The position numbers and the translations under genes are program-made. 64,000 nucleotides of DNA from an uncultured Methylococcaceae bacterium (GTDB taxonomy: Bacteria > Pseudomonadota > Gammaproteobacteria > Methylococcales > Methylococcaceae). The stretch is from positions 62,001-126,000 of the forward strand of contig CAIYXP010000191.1 of assembly GCA_903930145.1 (NCBI GenBank), written 5' to 3'. How positions within the stretch are numbered: position 1 is the stretch's first letter; each line of letters starts with the position of its first letter. This document shows, one piece after another, positions 51,461 to 61,002 of the stretch. The notes beneath the pieces were generated by a model that saw only the letters and a program-made list of their open reading frames with translations, was not told where the DNA came from and made no database searches.

Positions 51461-52645
51461 ATGAAAGCCAATCCGGGCGGTCAAATTGATCTGCGTGAAG
51501 TCGTCGGTCGCGATGAGGTCATAGAACAAATTTGGGACACGATAGCCCAGCAATCGATCCGCATGAATGCCGAGCGTCGCATCGGCAAGACGACCATCAT
51601 CAAAAAACTCTGTGCCGAACCGCGTAGCGGTTGGGTGCCGATTTTTCAAGACCTTGAGCAGTATCACACCGCTTTGGAGTTTGCCGAAGCGGTCTATGGC
51701 GAGGTTGATCGGTTTCTTTCCAAGTGGAAACGGACGGCCCATCGGACAAAGAAATTTCTTGAATCGATTGGCGGAACCGAAATCGGCGGCAAGCTTAAAC
51801 TGCCCAAATTTGACAGAAACGCCCCTTGGAAGGAGATTCTGACCAAATCAATTGAAGATTTGGTCGAAGAACGGGACAAACATGACGAGCGTCCGCTATT
51901 CCTATGGGACGAAGTGCCGTACATGTTGGCAAGCATCAGTACCCGAGATGGCGAGCGGGTGGCGATGGAAGTGCTAGATACGCTGAGGGCGTTACGCCAA
52001 GACCAAGGCGACAAGGGGCTGCGGATGATTCTCACCGGCTCCATCGGCATCCATCATGTCATCCATAGCCTCAAGCGCCAAAACTACGCCAATTCTCCGT
52101 TGAATGACACCTTTCCCCTGGAAATCCTGCCACTGGCTCAAGCCCACGCCCGTGAGTTAGCCGCGAAATTGGTCGCTGGCGAAAACATCCCCACGGGGAC
52201 ACCGGATGAACTCGCAGACAGCATCGCCCATATTGCGGATGGCTTTCCGTTTTATATCCATCATATTGTCAAGGCCATCAAGTTGAGCGGACGGGTGGCA
52301 AGCCCGGAACTCGTTGAGGAAATCGTCTCCGGTCAGTTGTTGGATGCCAATGACCCTTGGGAATTGAACCACTACCGTGAACGCATCCCGGTTTACTACG
52401 GCAAAGAAGATGAAGCCGCCGTGTTGGGCATCTTGGATGGTGTTGCCGTTCGGGATGCGCCAGTCTCCATCAGCGATTTGCTGACTGAACTGAAGAACAT
52501 GGGGCTACTCTCCGACCGTGAACACTTGATAACGCTGCTCCGGCTGGTAGAGCAAGACCATTACCTGTCACGCGACACACAAGGCCATTACCAATTTCGG
52601 TTTGCGTTGCTTAAGCGCTGGTGGATACTGTCGCGTGGGCTTTAA
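51461..52645 (+). CDS. P-loop ATPase (archaeal-ATPase-like), first gene of a two-gene system
   Basis: 394 residues. REVVGRDEVIEQIWDTI opens an ATPase domain; the P-loop is atypical, NAERRIGKTTIIKKL, compare the GPRRVGKTSL of archaeal-type ATPases, with the first glycine replaced. RPLFLWDEVPYMLA is Walker B, MILTGSIGIHH is sensor-like and a C-terminal helical or winged-helix part (VSISDLLTELKNMGLL) follows. The protein has no membrane segment. The second gene starts 11 bp after its stop, which supports an operon. ATPases of this kind often act as regulators or switch proteins in conflict systems. The function here is unknown. Confidence 0.78.
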   Translation: MKANPGGQIDLREVVGRDEVIEQIWDTIAQQSIRMNAERRIGKTTIIKKLCAEPRSGWVPIFQDLEQYHTALEFAEAVYGEVDRFLSKWKRTAHRTKKFLESIGGTEIGGKLKLPKFDRNAPWKEILTKSIEDLVEERDKHDERPLFLWDEVPYMLASISTRDGERVAMEVLDTLRALRQDQGDKGLRMILTGSIGIHHVIHSLKRQNYANSPLNDTFPLEILPLAQAHARELAAKLVAGENIPTGTPDELADSIAHIADGFPFYIHHIVKAIKLSGRVASPELVEEIVSGQLLDANDPWELNHYRERIPVYYGKEDEAAVLGILDGVAVRDAPVSISDLLTELKNMGLLSDREHLITLLRLVEQDHYLSRDTQGHYQFRFALLKRWWILSRGL

Positions 52646-52656
52646 GGGAATTTCAA

Positions 52657-55600
52657 ATGAATGACCGTAACTTTCTTTCCGTCTTCACTCCTAGCCGTAC
52701 CCCGCCGGAAGACCTCGAAGCCATCTTCGTGCAACGCCAATTGATGTTGGCCGATGCCGTGGAGCGGGTGCGCGAAAGCGTGACCACCGGCAACAAGCAT
52801 CATCTGTTGTTCGTCGGACCGCGTGGCACGGGCAAAACCCATCTAGTCACCTTGCTCGTTCATCGTCTCAGCCTAGACATGGACATCCAAGACAGGCTGG
52901 CTATCGCTTGGCTCAACGAGGACGAAACCAGTACCACGCTATTGGAATTTCTGCGGCGGATTTACCTAGCGCTGAACAAGCGTTATCCAGACAGCTACAG
53001 CCTCGTAGCCTTGGAGCCGATTTATGACCTGGATTCAGACACGGCGGAAAGGCGGCTAGGGAATCTGCTGTTGGAACACTTGCAAGACCGCACTTTGTTG
53101 GTGGTGGTGGAAAACTTGGATGCCTTGTTTGAAGGCTTGGGCGAACCCGGTCAACAACGGTTACGGGCTTTCATCCAAGAAAACCCGGTGTTGTGCATCG
53201 TCGCCACGGCACAGCGGCTAGTGGATGACATCAGCAAGCGCAAGAGTGTTTTTTTTGGGTTCTTTCAAACCGAATCACTAGTGACGCTATCCGTCGATGA
53301 AGCCGCCGAAATGCTGGGCAAGATTGCCATTCTAAGAAAGCAAGCGGACGCGGCGGCATTTCTTAGCACACCGACGGGCCGCTCACGGATTCAGGCTCTG
53401 CATCATTTGTCCGGTGGCAATCACCGCATTTATATCGTGCTGTCCCAGTTCATCACCCGCGACAGCATTGATGCCTTGGTCGGGCCGTTTGCCAAGATGA
53501 TTGACGAGATGACGCCTTATTATCAGGAGCGCATCCGCTGGCTACCGGCCCAACAGCGCAAGATCGTCGAATACCTCTGCACCTGTGAACGGCCCGTCCC
53601 GGTCAAAGACTTGGCTCGTCGCTTGTTCGCCACGCCGCAGACTATTTCCAGCCAATTGAAAGACTTGCGCGAGAAAGGCTATGTCTTATCCGCCCAACGC
53701 GGGCGCGAATCCCTGTACGAAATGGCCGAACCCTTGATGCGCCTGTGTGTGGAAGTCAAAGAAAACCAGACCCGCGAACCCATGCGCCTGTTGGTGGATT
53801 TTCTGAGGGTTTGGTATGACGACAGTGGGCTTTTTGCTCGATTGCAAAAAAGTGAAAAAGGAAGTTTGGATCATGCCTATTTACAAGCAGCAATGGATAA
53901 GAATGCCAAATTCGGCAACCTGCGCAAGCAATTATTGGTGGATGGGTTTAGGGCTGAGTTGAGAGAGGAACAGCATAAGCAATGGATGCCGTTGATAGAA
54001 TCGGCCGTTGAAGACTCTGAAGAATTGGCATATGCCATTGGTGAAAATGCGAAAGGCCATATTGAAGAAGCCATTGCTGCTTACTCTGCTGTAATACAAA
54101 TGCCGGATGCGCCAGTCAATGTTGTCGCAAGAGCGTTTCTCAATCGAGGCGTGGCCTACGGGCAACAGGGCGACAGCGAGAAGGAAATAGCCGACTATAC
54201 CGCCGTCATCAAACTGCCCAATGTAACCGTTGAGCTAATCGCAAAAGCGCTTATAAACCGGGGTATTACTTATGGAGAACTCGGCGACTACGAGAATGAG
54301 ATTGCCGACTATACCGCCGTCATCAATTTGCCCAATGCACCTGTTGGGCAAATCGTAGATGCGTTTTTCTATCGTGGTTTTAGTTATGGACAAATGGGCG
54401 ACAGCGAGAAGCAAATAGCCGACTACACCGCAGTCATCAATCTGCCCAACGTACCTGTTGAGGAAATCGCAAGAGCGCTTAACAATCGGGGTATTACTTA
54501 TGGACAACTCGGTGACAGCGAGAAGGAAATAGCCGACTACACCGCCGTCATTGATCTGCCCAATGCATCCAATGAGCAAATCGCAAAAGCGCTTAACAAC
54601 CAAGGGACTACTTATGGGCAACTTGGCGACTATGAGCATGCGATTGCCGACTACACTGCTGTCATTGATCTGCCCAACGTACCCGTTGAGCAAATCATAG
54701 ATGCGTTTTACAACCGGGGTTTTAGTTATGGACAACTCGGCGACCACGAGAAAGCGGTTACCGACTATACCGCCATCATCAATTTTCCCGATGCGCCTGC
54801 TGAGCAAATAGCGAATGCCCTCAATGGACGCAGTTGGGTTTATTCAGAAATTAGCGAACTTGAGAAAGCAATCGCTGACTACACTAGCTTCATCGAACTA
54901 CCAAATATGCCGATGGAAAAAATTATATTAGCACATTATTCTCGTGGAGTTGAACTGTTAAATCATGGTGAAATCGATAAATCTATCGAAGACTTCAACA
55001 CTGTTATCAACTCACCTAATACACCAGCGGAATATCTAGCTAGAACTTTAAGTTTTCGTGGTAGTGCCTATTTGCGTTTAAATCAACTGAATAATTCTGA
55101 GCAAGATTTTGAAGCGACTCTCAGATTAGTAGCTGATATACCAATTGAATTCCGTGTTGCATTTCATGTGGGAGCGCATATCGCTTTAGCTGAAATACGT
55201 ATTGCCACGGGTCTATGGGATTATGCCCTTTCCACCCTTGCTGAGGGGCTGAAGCAAGGCACCACCTACGACCCTCCATATTTCGGCGACTCAACCGACA
55301 TCCTCAAAGCCTTCTTCGACAGCGGCCTAGCTCCTGCCATCCGCCGTGAACGCGCCCGCCAACTGGCGCAAATCTATCAGGATTACAATGCCGTGCCGCA
55401 CTTGGGCGAGGCGCTGACCCGGCATGTCGGCAGTCTGTACCGCAACTTGGAAAACCTGCCAGCTTCGGACAATCTGGAACAATGGGCTTGCGCTTGGGAA
55501 GAAGCGGGCAAGGATATGCCCGCCTTCCGCTTGCCGCTGCGCATTTTCCGCACTGGCATCGATTTTCTCAAGACCGGCGGCAAAGACCGTGGTGTTTTGC

Positions 55601-55671
55601 TCGACCTCAAGCAAGAAGAACGCAGGATTCTGCAACAGGCATTGGGCTTGGATGCCGCTGATTCATCCTAG
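52657..55671 (+). CDS. STAND-type ATPase with HTH and tandem 38-residue TPR-like repeats, second gene of the pair
   Basis: 1004 residues from ATG 52657; a frame running back to 52621 overlaps the first gene. Walker A is LLFVGPRGTGKTHLVTLL (54-61), and LLVVVENLDALFEGLG is a Walker-B-like segment. A winged helix-turn-helix lies at about 305-370 (PVPVKDLARRLFATPQTISSQLKDLREKGYVL). From about residue 470 to 790 there are nine or more repeats of exactly 38 residues (consensus ADYTAVINLPNVPVEQIAKA-L..RG.TYGQLGD.EKEI). A further helical region of about 200 residues ends the protein. This is the ATPase-sensor design of STAND proteins: ATPase, regulatory wHTH, ligand-binding repeats. No effector domain is recognised, so the effector may be the partner or a hidden C-terminal domain. 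Confidence 0.82.
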   Translation: MNDRNFLSVFTPSRTPPEDLEAIFVQRQLMLADAVERVRESVTTGNKHHLLFVGPRGTGKTHLVTLLVHRLSLDMDIQDRLAIAWLNEDETSTTLLEFLRRIYLALNKRYPDSYSLVALEPIYDLDSDTAERRLGNLLLEHLQDRTLLVVVENLDALFEGLGEPGQQRLRAFIQENPVLCIVATAQRLVDDISKRKSVFFGFFQTESLVTLSVDEAAEMLGKIAILRKQADAAAFLSTPTGRSRIQALHHLSGGNHRIYIVLSQFITRDSIDALVGPFAKMIDEMTPYYQERIRWLPAQQRKIVEYLCTCERPVPVKDLARRLFATPQTISSQLKDLREKGYVLSAQRGRESLYEMAEPLMRLCVEVKENQTREPMRLLVDFLRVWYDDSGLFARLQKSEKGSLDHAYLQAAMDKNAKFGNLRKQLLVDGFRAELREEQHKQWMPLIESAVEDSEELAYAIGENAKGHIEEAIAAYSAVIQMPDAPVNVVARAFLNRGVAYGQQGDSEKEIADYTAVIKLPNVTVELIAKALINRGITYGELGDYENEIADYTAVINLPNAPVGQIVDAFFYRGFSYGQMGDSEKQIADYTAVINLPNVPVEEIARALNNRGITYGQLGDSEKEIADYTAVIDLPNASNEQIAKALNNQGTTYGQLGDYEHAIADYTAVIDLPNVPVEQIIDAFYNRGFSYGQLGDHEKAVTDYTAIINFPDAPAEQIANALNGRSWVYSEISELEKAIADYTSFIELPNMPMEKIILAHYSRGVELLNHGEIDKSIEDFNTVINSPNTPAEYLARTLSFRGSAYLRLNQLNNSEQDFEATLRLVADIPIEFRVAFHVGAHIALAEIRIATGLWDYALSTLAEGLKQGTTYDPPYFGDSTDILKAFFDSGLAPAIRRERARQLAQIYQDYNAVPHLGEALTRHVGSLYRNLENLPASDNLEQWACAWEEAGKDMPAFRLPLRIFRTGIDFLKTGGKDRGVLLDLKQEERRILQQALGLDAADSS
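54076..55101 (+). repeat. Tandem 114-bp coding repeats
   Basis: The Ala-Asp-Tyr or equivalent codons recur in register at 54076, 54190, 54304, 54418, 54532, 54646, 54760, 54874 and 54988, exactly 114 bp apart. The inner copies (54190-54760) are the most alike at DNA level. They encode the 38-residue repeats of the STAND-like protein. Because units are identical in length, unequal recombination could change their number. Confidence 0.9.
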
Positions 55672-55756
55672 CGGGGTTGCGTCACCGTCGGCAGGACAAA
55701 GACCGGCATCATTTATCAGTCTGTCACCGATAGACAAACTCTAAAAATCTGTTAAG

Positions 55757-55784
55757 GCCAAACAACCCGCCTTGTTTGGCTTTA
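55757..55784. terminator. Bidirectional terminator between convergent genes
   Basis: GCCAAACAA and TTGTTTGGC form a perfect 9-bp stem around CCCGCC, followed by TTTA. It lies between the STAND-like gene (+) and the AraC gene (-). Confidence 0.7.
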
Positions 55785-55865
55785 CCAGCCCTCGACATTT
55801 TTACGGGTTCACGGTGGCAGAATCGCCAAATTATGGGGCGCTGTTTACCATTGATGCGAACTTGC

Positions 55866-56861
55866 CTAGGTTGGAATCGATAGGCTGATTAGCCGATCCC
55901 GACGGGTTCTTCGGTGTAATGATTCGTTAGGAGACTCCCCAAATTGCTCCCGATAATATTGTGCAAATCGACCTAGGTGAATAAAACCCCATCGCATAGC
56001 CACTTCGGTCACGCTGATTTCATCTGGACCCGCCGCACAGAGTGTGCGCCGTACACCGTGCAAGCGAGTAAGGGTGATATAAGCTTTGGGTGTAATATCA
56101 AAGGTTTCCTTGAATGCGATTTCCAACGCCCGATCAGATACGCCTGTCACTCGGCAGAGTTGCCGCAAAGTGACTGGTTCATCAAAATGCTCTCTGATGT
56201 GCTGGACGGCACAGCGCAGCGCTTGGTAACGGCGGCAGGGCGTTTCCTTAGGTCGCGGTGAGTCGGGTCCAGTACTGCTAAGCAAGGCATCGAGGCTGTC
56301 GTCCTCTAGTAAAAGGGCTAGTGATCGGTCTGCGAGATGAGGTGGATGGTGTAGGCCAAACGATACCACCCTGCTCAAGGTTTCGATGCAGCGATCTCGA
56401 TGCGCGTTATTCGGGAATAGCAGTCGTCCAATCGGTAGGTGGGGCATCCAGTCCATGCCCCACAGGGTGGTGGCGTGTCGCCGGAATGCATCGACTTCCA
56501 AGGCTACGAAGAATACCTGAAAAGTTGATGAGCCGACACTTTCAAATTCAGTACCGGCTAGTCCAACAAACACCCGGTCTGGGGAGAGTTCCAGACCACA
56601 GATACGGGGATTGGACGCGGCATGAACCGGGATAGCCAAGGCAATCATATCGGGAGGGCTCTGTCCCCGTGTCATCAAACCTGCTGAGCGGGTATGTTTC
56701 CCTATGTGAAGATGGGCGGTCTGGATAAATTCCCGCTTCTGAAAGATAGCGTTTGGTGTGGTCTTGATGTGTTCGACGGACCAACCGGGGGCCGGCCTAA
56801 TCTCGTCAATGTGGGAATCATGGATAGTAAGCCCCAAGCCAGCCTTTAGCACTGAACCCAC
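55866..56861 (-). CDS. AraC-family transcriptional regulator
   Basis: 331 residues. The C-terminal HTH_18 domain is clear: LRQLCRVTGVSDRALEIAFKETFDITPKAYI is the first helix-turn-helix and ISVTEVAMRWGFIHLGRFAQYYREQFGESPNE the second. The N-terminal 200 residues form an effector-binding or dimerisation domain without a clear family. The start is a GTG (56861, or 56852, which is better placed behind AGGTGGG). It is divergent from the small lipoprotein, barrel B and sulfatase 3 genes and may regulate them; no operator motif is identified. Confidence 0.88.
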   Translation of the reverse strand: MGSVLKAGLGLTIHDSHIDEIRPAPGWSVEHIKTTPNAIFQKREFIQTAHLHIGKHTRSAGLMTRGQSPPDMIALAIPVHAASNPRICGLELSPDRVFVGLAGTEFESVGSSTFQVFFVALEVDAFRRHATTLWGMDWMPHLPIGRLLFPNNAHRDRCIETLSRVVSFGLHHPPHLADRSLALLLEDDSLDALLSSTGPDSPRPKETPCRRYQALRCAVQHIREHFDEPVTLRQLCRVTGVSDRALEIAFKETFDITPKAYITLTRLHGVRRTLCAAGPDEISVTEVAMRWGFIHLGRFAQYYREQFGESPNESLHRRTRRDRLISLSIPT

Positions 56862-57045
56862 CTATAAAAAATAGTTAATTGATTTAGTAGCCCAACTTCG
56901 ATTTTTGGATAGCCGTATTGGCTTGAATAATTTTACTATAGAAAACTGTAAGTAAAAACTCCGGCTGCCAATGTGGAAAGATATATCACTATTATCCTCA
57001 AGGCCAGTCCATTCATTTCTTAAGCTATTCGAATAAGGAAGATTT

Positions 57046-57252
57046 ATGAGATTCATATTTGTCATTTGCCTTGCCGCCGCAGCAATACTTCCAGCCTGCT
57101 CCACTTCTGGTAGCGGTGGCGGGTTGTTGGATCCGGACTGCACGGCGGAAAAGGCGGCGAAAAGCGCCGCGATGAAGTCCACGGTTGGCGTGGGCGGACG
57201 CTGCACTCCAGCCGAAGCCGCCAAGGACACAGCAAAGCGGGCAGTGCAATAA
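57046..57252 (+). CDS. Small lipoprotein upstream of barrel gene B
   Basis: 68 residues. The signal peptide has a lipobox (LAAAAILPAC), followed by STSGSGGGLLDPDCTAEKAA, a short Lys/Ala-rich segment. A second Cys pair may form a disulfide. It ends in a stop that overlaps the start of barrel B (TAATG at 57250-57254), so the two are translationally coupled. No family is recognised. GGAAG precedes its ATG. Confidence 0.75.
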   Translation: MRFIFVICLAAAAILPACSTSGSGGGLLDPDCTAEKAAKSAAMKSTVGVGGRCTPAEAAKDTAKRAVQ

Positions 57253-58358
57253 TGAAAAGAAATTTAGAGACGGCAAAGGCCACTCGTCAAGCTTTCTGCA
57301 TTTTCAGCCTAAGCTTGACGGCTTTAGCCTTGGCTTCATCGCCAGTCAATGCGGCATCCTCCTCGACCAAGGGCAAAACCCAGTCGAGTTCGCATTCGAC
57401 CAAAAAATCGGCCAAGCCCACTCAACCCGCTTACCCACCCGTCCAACCCACTGCGCAGCCCAGTTATGCGCCCCGTCCAGCAGTGGCCCCGGTTGCCGCC
57501 GCTCCGGTTGAGCGCAGCTACACTATCGGCGAAGTGATTTCCGAGTCGGTGTTTGGCGATGTTTATGCCGACCCGTCCCGATGGGAAGCTCTCACGTTCC
57601 GGCAATTGTTCACCAAGGGTTGGGACAAGCCTTGGGTCAGCCCGCCGACCGGCGGCGGTGGCGCTCCAAGAATGGGTTGGTTGAATGCCTACGACGGTGT
57701 CTTCTACCGCCTTAGCCTCGGCATCTTTAGTTGGGCGCATGGACCCGGCTCTAGCGATGCTTATGCCGGCACGTTGACCAGCTACACCCCGTTGAGCGAG
57801 CGCTTCCAAATCCGCACCGACATCGGCTTGGCCTCCAACCGTGACCAGACCAATTTCGCGGATTTCATCATCACACCGCGAATCTTGCTCTCCGAAAGCA
57901 AGGAACAGACCCAATCCTTGGACATTGCCTTCCGCACCCCCACCGGCAACAGTATTAACGGCCAGGGCTATGCCTCCATCAACCCGACTTACAACTTCTG
58001 GACCAACTACTGGAAGGGCTTGGTGATTCGTGGTGGAGCCGGGTTCACCATCCCCTACGCGGGTGAGATTGCCAATGCAGGCGCGCGCTCGACTTTCAAT
58101 GCCAATTTGGCGGCAGGCTGGTACTTTACCGACCACGATGCCGCACCGTTTGGCGACTTGGTGATCTATGTGGCAAACAATCTAACCCAAGCCATCGACA
58201 ACCGTGGGCCGAACAGCACGACGACATTCAGCATGGGTCCGGGCTTCCGCGACCATTTGGGCGGTAACTGGTATTTGTTGGGTTCAGTCGATATTGCGGT
58301 CACTCACCCGAAGACTTACGACTACCAAGTGCAAGGCGCCATCATGAAGGTGTATTAA
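57252..58358 (+). CDS. Outer-membrane beta-barrel protein, paralogue B
   Basis: 368 residues. A signal peptide (FCIFSLSLTALALASSPVNA) and a Thr/Pro/Ala-rich linker, then the same barrel as the gene at 42973. From EVISESV to the C-terminal MKVY the two proteins differ at only about 10-15 positions, and the DNA is also nearly identical. The N-terminal linker and the signal peptide differ more. Its start ATG overlaps the lipoprotein stop. A strong terminator follows, then sulfatase 3. The function is likely an outer-membrane channel for this island. Confidence 0.72.
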   Translation: MKRNLETAKATRQAFCIFSLSLTALALASSPVNAASSSTKGKTQSSSHSTKKSAKPTQPAYPPVQPTAQPSYAPRPAVAPVAAAPVERSYTIGEVISESVFGDVYADPSRWEALTFRQLFTKGWDKPWVSPPTGGGGAPRMGWLNAYDGVFYRLSLGIFSWAHGPGSSDAYAGTLTSYTPLSERFQIRTDIGLASNRDQTNFADFIITPRILLSESKEQTQSLDIAFRTPTGNSINGQGYASINPTYNFWTNYWKGLVIRGGAGFTIPYAGEIANAGARSTFNANLAAGWYFTDHDAAPFGDLVIYVANNLTQAIDNRGPNSTTTFSMGPGFRDHLGGNWYLLGSVDIAVTHPKTYDYQVQGAIMKVY

Positions 58359-58373
58359 TCTACGTGCAGGGAA

Positions 58374-58402
58374 TAAAAAAGGCCGCTTATGCGGCCTTTT
58401 TT
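58374..58402 (+). terminator. Intrinsic terminator after barrel gene B
   Basis: AAAAAAGGCCGC, loop TTAT, then GCGGCCTTTTTT. The A-run and T-run flank the stem and make it functional in both directions. Confidence 0.9.
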
Positions 58403-58563
58403 AGATGCTTGCCTCACAACGATGGCAAAACGCCTTCATCAAGGGCTTATGAGGGTAATAACTGATAGCCTATAGGGTTGTCATCTGTTAAGTGTCGAAT
58501 ACGAGCCGAAATTCACATTCGGTCAATTCGACCATGGTTAATTTAAGTGAGGAATCATTCCCT

Positions 58564-60933
58564 ATGAATAAAATGCACTTGCTACCTACCGCCCTGTTTG
58601 GCCTTTTGGTTTTAGTGAATGCTGAAGGGTATGCCGCACTTCCTGCCGCTGATGGATCGGTCTTGCCATTCCCACCAACTCCTTCAGCCAGCGTGGCCGC
58701 ACCAAGATTGCAGGATTCCAAACATCAACGGCGGATGGCAAAGGATCATCTACCCAAGGATGCGCCGAATATACTCATTATCCTGTTGGATGATGTGGGT
58801 TTTGGTTTGCCGGATACCTACGGTGGTCCGATTCACACGCCCACACTAACCCGCATAGCCAATCAGGGGCTAAGCTACAACGCTTTCCACACCACAGCAA
58901 TCTGTTCGCCAACCCGCGCTTCGTTACTGACCGGGCGCAACCACCAGCGCGTAGGTTCCGGTACCATCGCCGAGCGGGCTGTGGACTGGGACGGTTACAC
59001 CGGGGTGATTCCGAGGACATCGGCAAGCTTGGCAAAAGTCTTGGGCGAATATGGCTACAAGACCGCCGCCTTCGGCAAATGGCACAACACCCCTGCCACC
59101 GAAACCACGGCGATGGGTCCGTTCACCCTCTGGCCGACTGGGGAAGGCATGGGTTTCGATTATTTCTATGGATTTCTGGCTGGTGAAACCTCCCAATGGG
59201 AGCCGCGCTTGTTTGAGAATCTCAACCCCATCGAACCGCCTCGTGATGAAAAATATCATCTGAGCGAAGACTTGGCGGACAAGGCGATTGTGTGGATGCG
59301 CAGACATCGCGCCTTTGCACCCGACAAGCCGTTTTTGCTGTACTGGGCACCCGGTGCTGCGCATGGGCCGCATCATGTATTCAAAGAGTATGCCGACAAA
59401 TACAAGGGTAAGTTTGATGGCGGATGGGATGCCTTGCGCGAAGCCACCTTCAAGCGGCAGAAGGAACTTGGCTGGATTCCGGCGGACACTCAACTCACGC
59501 CACGGGCCGAGACGATGGCTGCATGGGGCAGCATCCCCGAATCGGAACGGGCTTTCCAGCTTCGTTTGATGGAGGTGTTTGCCGGTTTTGTCGAACATGT
59601 CGATGTGCAGGCTGGCAAGGTGATTGACGAACTGGACCGTGAAGGCATCCGCGACAACACGCTGGTGTTTTATATTTTTGGCGACAACGGCTCCAGCGCG
59701 GAAGGCCAGAATGGCAGCATCAGCGAATTGCTGGCACAAAACCAAATCCCCAATACCGTCGAACAACAAATCGAGGCATTAAATCAGCTTGGCGGGTTGG
59801 ATGCACTCGGCGGGCCTAAAGTGGACAATATGTACCATGCCGGATGGGCGTGGGCTGGCGGCACACCCTTTCATCACACCAAGCTAGTCGCCTCGCACTT
59901 CGGCGGCACGCGCAATCCGCTGGCGGTTTCCTGGCCTTCGCATATCCAGCCGGACAAGACCCCGCGTTCGCAGTTCCACCATGTCAACGACATCGCGCCG
60001 ACGATCTATGACATTCTCGGCATCAAACCGCCCACGATAGTGGATGGCTTCAAACAAGACCCCATTGACGGGGTCAGCATGGCCTACACCTTCGCCAATG
60101 GGCAAGCAGCCGGTCACAAGCACATTCAATATTTTGACAATAACGGCAGCCGGGGCATTTACCAAGACGGCTGGTTTGCCAGCACTTTCGGCCCATTGAC
60201 GCCATGGCTGACAGTCAGTCCGGGGCTGGCGACTTGGGATTCGGGAAAAGACGTTTGGGAACTGTATAATTTGCAGACTGACTTTTCCCAAGCCAACAAT
60301 CTGGCGGCGAAGGAACCTAAACGGCTGGAAGCCATGCAATCGGCATTCCTGAAAGAAGCCAAGGCCAATCAAGTTTTCCCAATTGGGGCTGGCATTTGGC
60401 TGCGCCTCCACCCGGAGGACCGCATCAAAACCCCTTATACAAGCTGGCAGTTTGATGCGAACACGACCCGTATGCCGGAATTCACCGCCCCCGGTTTGGG
60501 CCGCGAGAGCAACCATGTCACCATCGAAGCCGAGACTGGCGAGAACGCATCGGGGGTTTTATATGCACTGGGCGGGGCATCCGGCGGACTCACCTTGTTC
60601 ATGGACAAGGGCGATTTGGTTTACGAGTACAATATGATGATCATCGAGCGCACCACTGCCCGATCCAAAACCAAGCTAGGGTCTGGTAAACACACAATCG
60701 AAGTGGATACCACGATAGCCAAACCCGGCGCACAGGCAGACGTGATATTGACTGTCGATGGCAGTGAAGCCGCCCGCGCCAGCGTCAAACGCACCGTCCC
60801 CGCTGCCTTCACCGCCAGCGAGAGCTTTGATGTCGGGGTTGACCTTGGGTCGCCGGTGTCACTGGCCTATTTTGACCGTGCGCCGTTTAGGTTTGAGGGG
60901 AAGATCAGTAAAGTTCAAGTGGAGTTGAAGTGA
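58564..60933 (+). CDS. Exported arylsulfatase, Cys-type, about 789 aa (sulfatase 3)
   Basis: A signal peptide (LLPTALFGLLVLVNAEGYA) precedes a sulfatase domain with LIILLDDVGFGLPDTYGG (Asp pair), AICSPTRASLLTGRNH (C114 of C-x-P-x-R) and FGKWHNTPATE. IFGDNGSSAEG is the later Asp-Asn block. The C-terminal third is beta-rich, with GVLYALGGASGGLTLFMDKG and FRFEGKISKVQVELK at the end. It is the same size class as sulfatase 2, with a similar C-terminal module. ATG 58564 begins the signal peptide; a longer frame has no ribosome-binding support. It probably acts on sulfate esters in the periplasm. Confidence 0.92.
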   Translation: MNKMHLLPTALFGLLVLVNAEGYAALPAADGSVLPFPPTPSASVAAPRLQDSKHQRRMAKDHLPKDAPNILIILLDDVGFGLPDTYGGPIHTPTLTRIANQGLSYNAFHTTAICSPTRASLLTGRNHQRVGSGTIAERAVDWDGYTGVIPRTSASLAKVLGEYGYKTAAFGKWHNTPATETTAMGPFTLWPTGEGMGFDYFYGFLAGETSQWEPRLFENLNPIEPPRDEKYHLSEDLADKAIVWMRRHRAFAPDKPFLLYWAPGAAHGPHHVFKEYADKYKGKFDGGWDALREATFKRQKELGWIPADTQLTPRAETMAAWGSIPESERAFQLRLMEVFAGFVEHVDVQAGKVIDELDREGIRDNTLVFYIFGDNGSSAEGQNGSISELLAQNQIPNTVEQQIEALNQLGGLDALGGPKVDNMYHAGWAWAGGTPFHHTKLVASHFGGTRNPLAVSWPSHIQPDKTPRSQFHHVNDIAPTIYDILGIKPPTIVDGFKQDPIDGVSMAYTFANGQAAGHKHIQYFDNNGSRGIYQDGWFASTFGPLTPWLTVSPGLATWDSGKDVWELYNLQTDFSQANNLAAKEPKRLEAMQSAFLKEAKANQVFPIGAGIWLRLHPEDRIKTPYTSWQFDANTTRMPEFTAPGLGRESNHVTIEAETGENASGVLYALGGASGGLTLFMDKGDLVYEYNMMIIERTTARSKTKLGSGKHTIEVDTTIAKPGAQADVILTVDGSEAARASVKRTVPAAFTASESFDVGVDLGSPVSLAYFDRAPFRFEGKISKVQVELK

Positions 60934-61002
60934 TTCGGCAAGGCCGATGATTGGCGTCCTTTTAGGATTTTTTTTGAGTTTAATAATTGAGGATTAAGAC
61001 AA

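Noticed and set aside
54076-55101. Regular repeats suggesting a CRISPR-like array
   Set aside because: Period is 114 bp in a continuous reading frame coding for TPR-like repeats; there are no short repeats with unique spacers.
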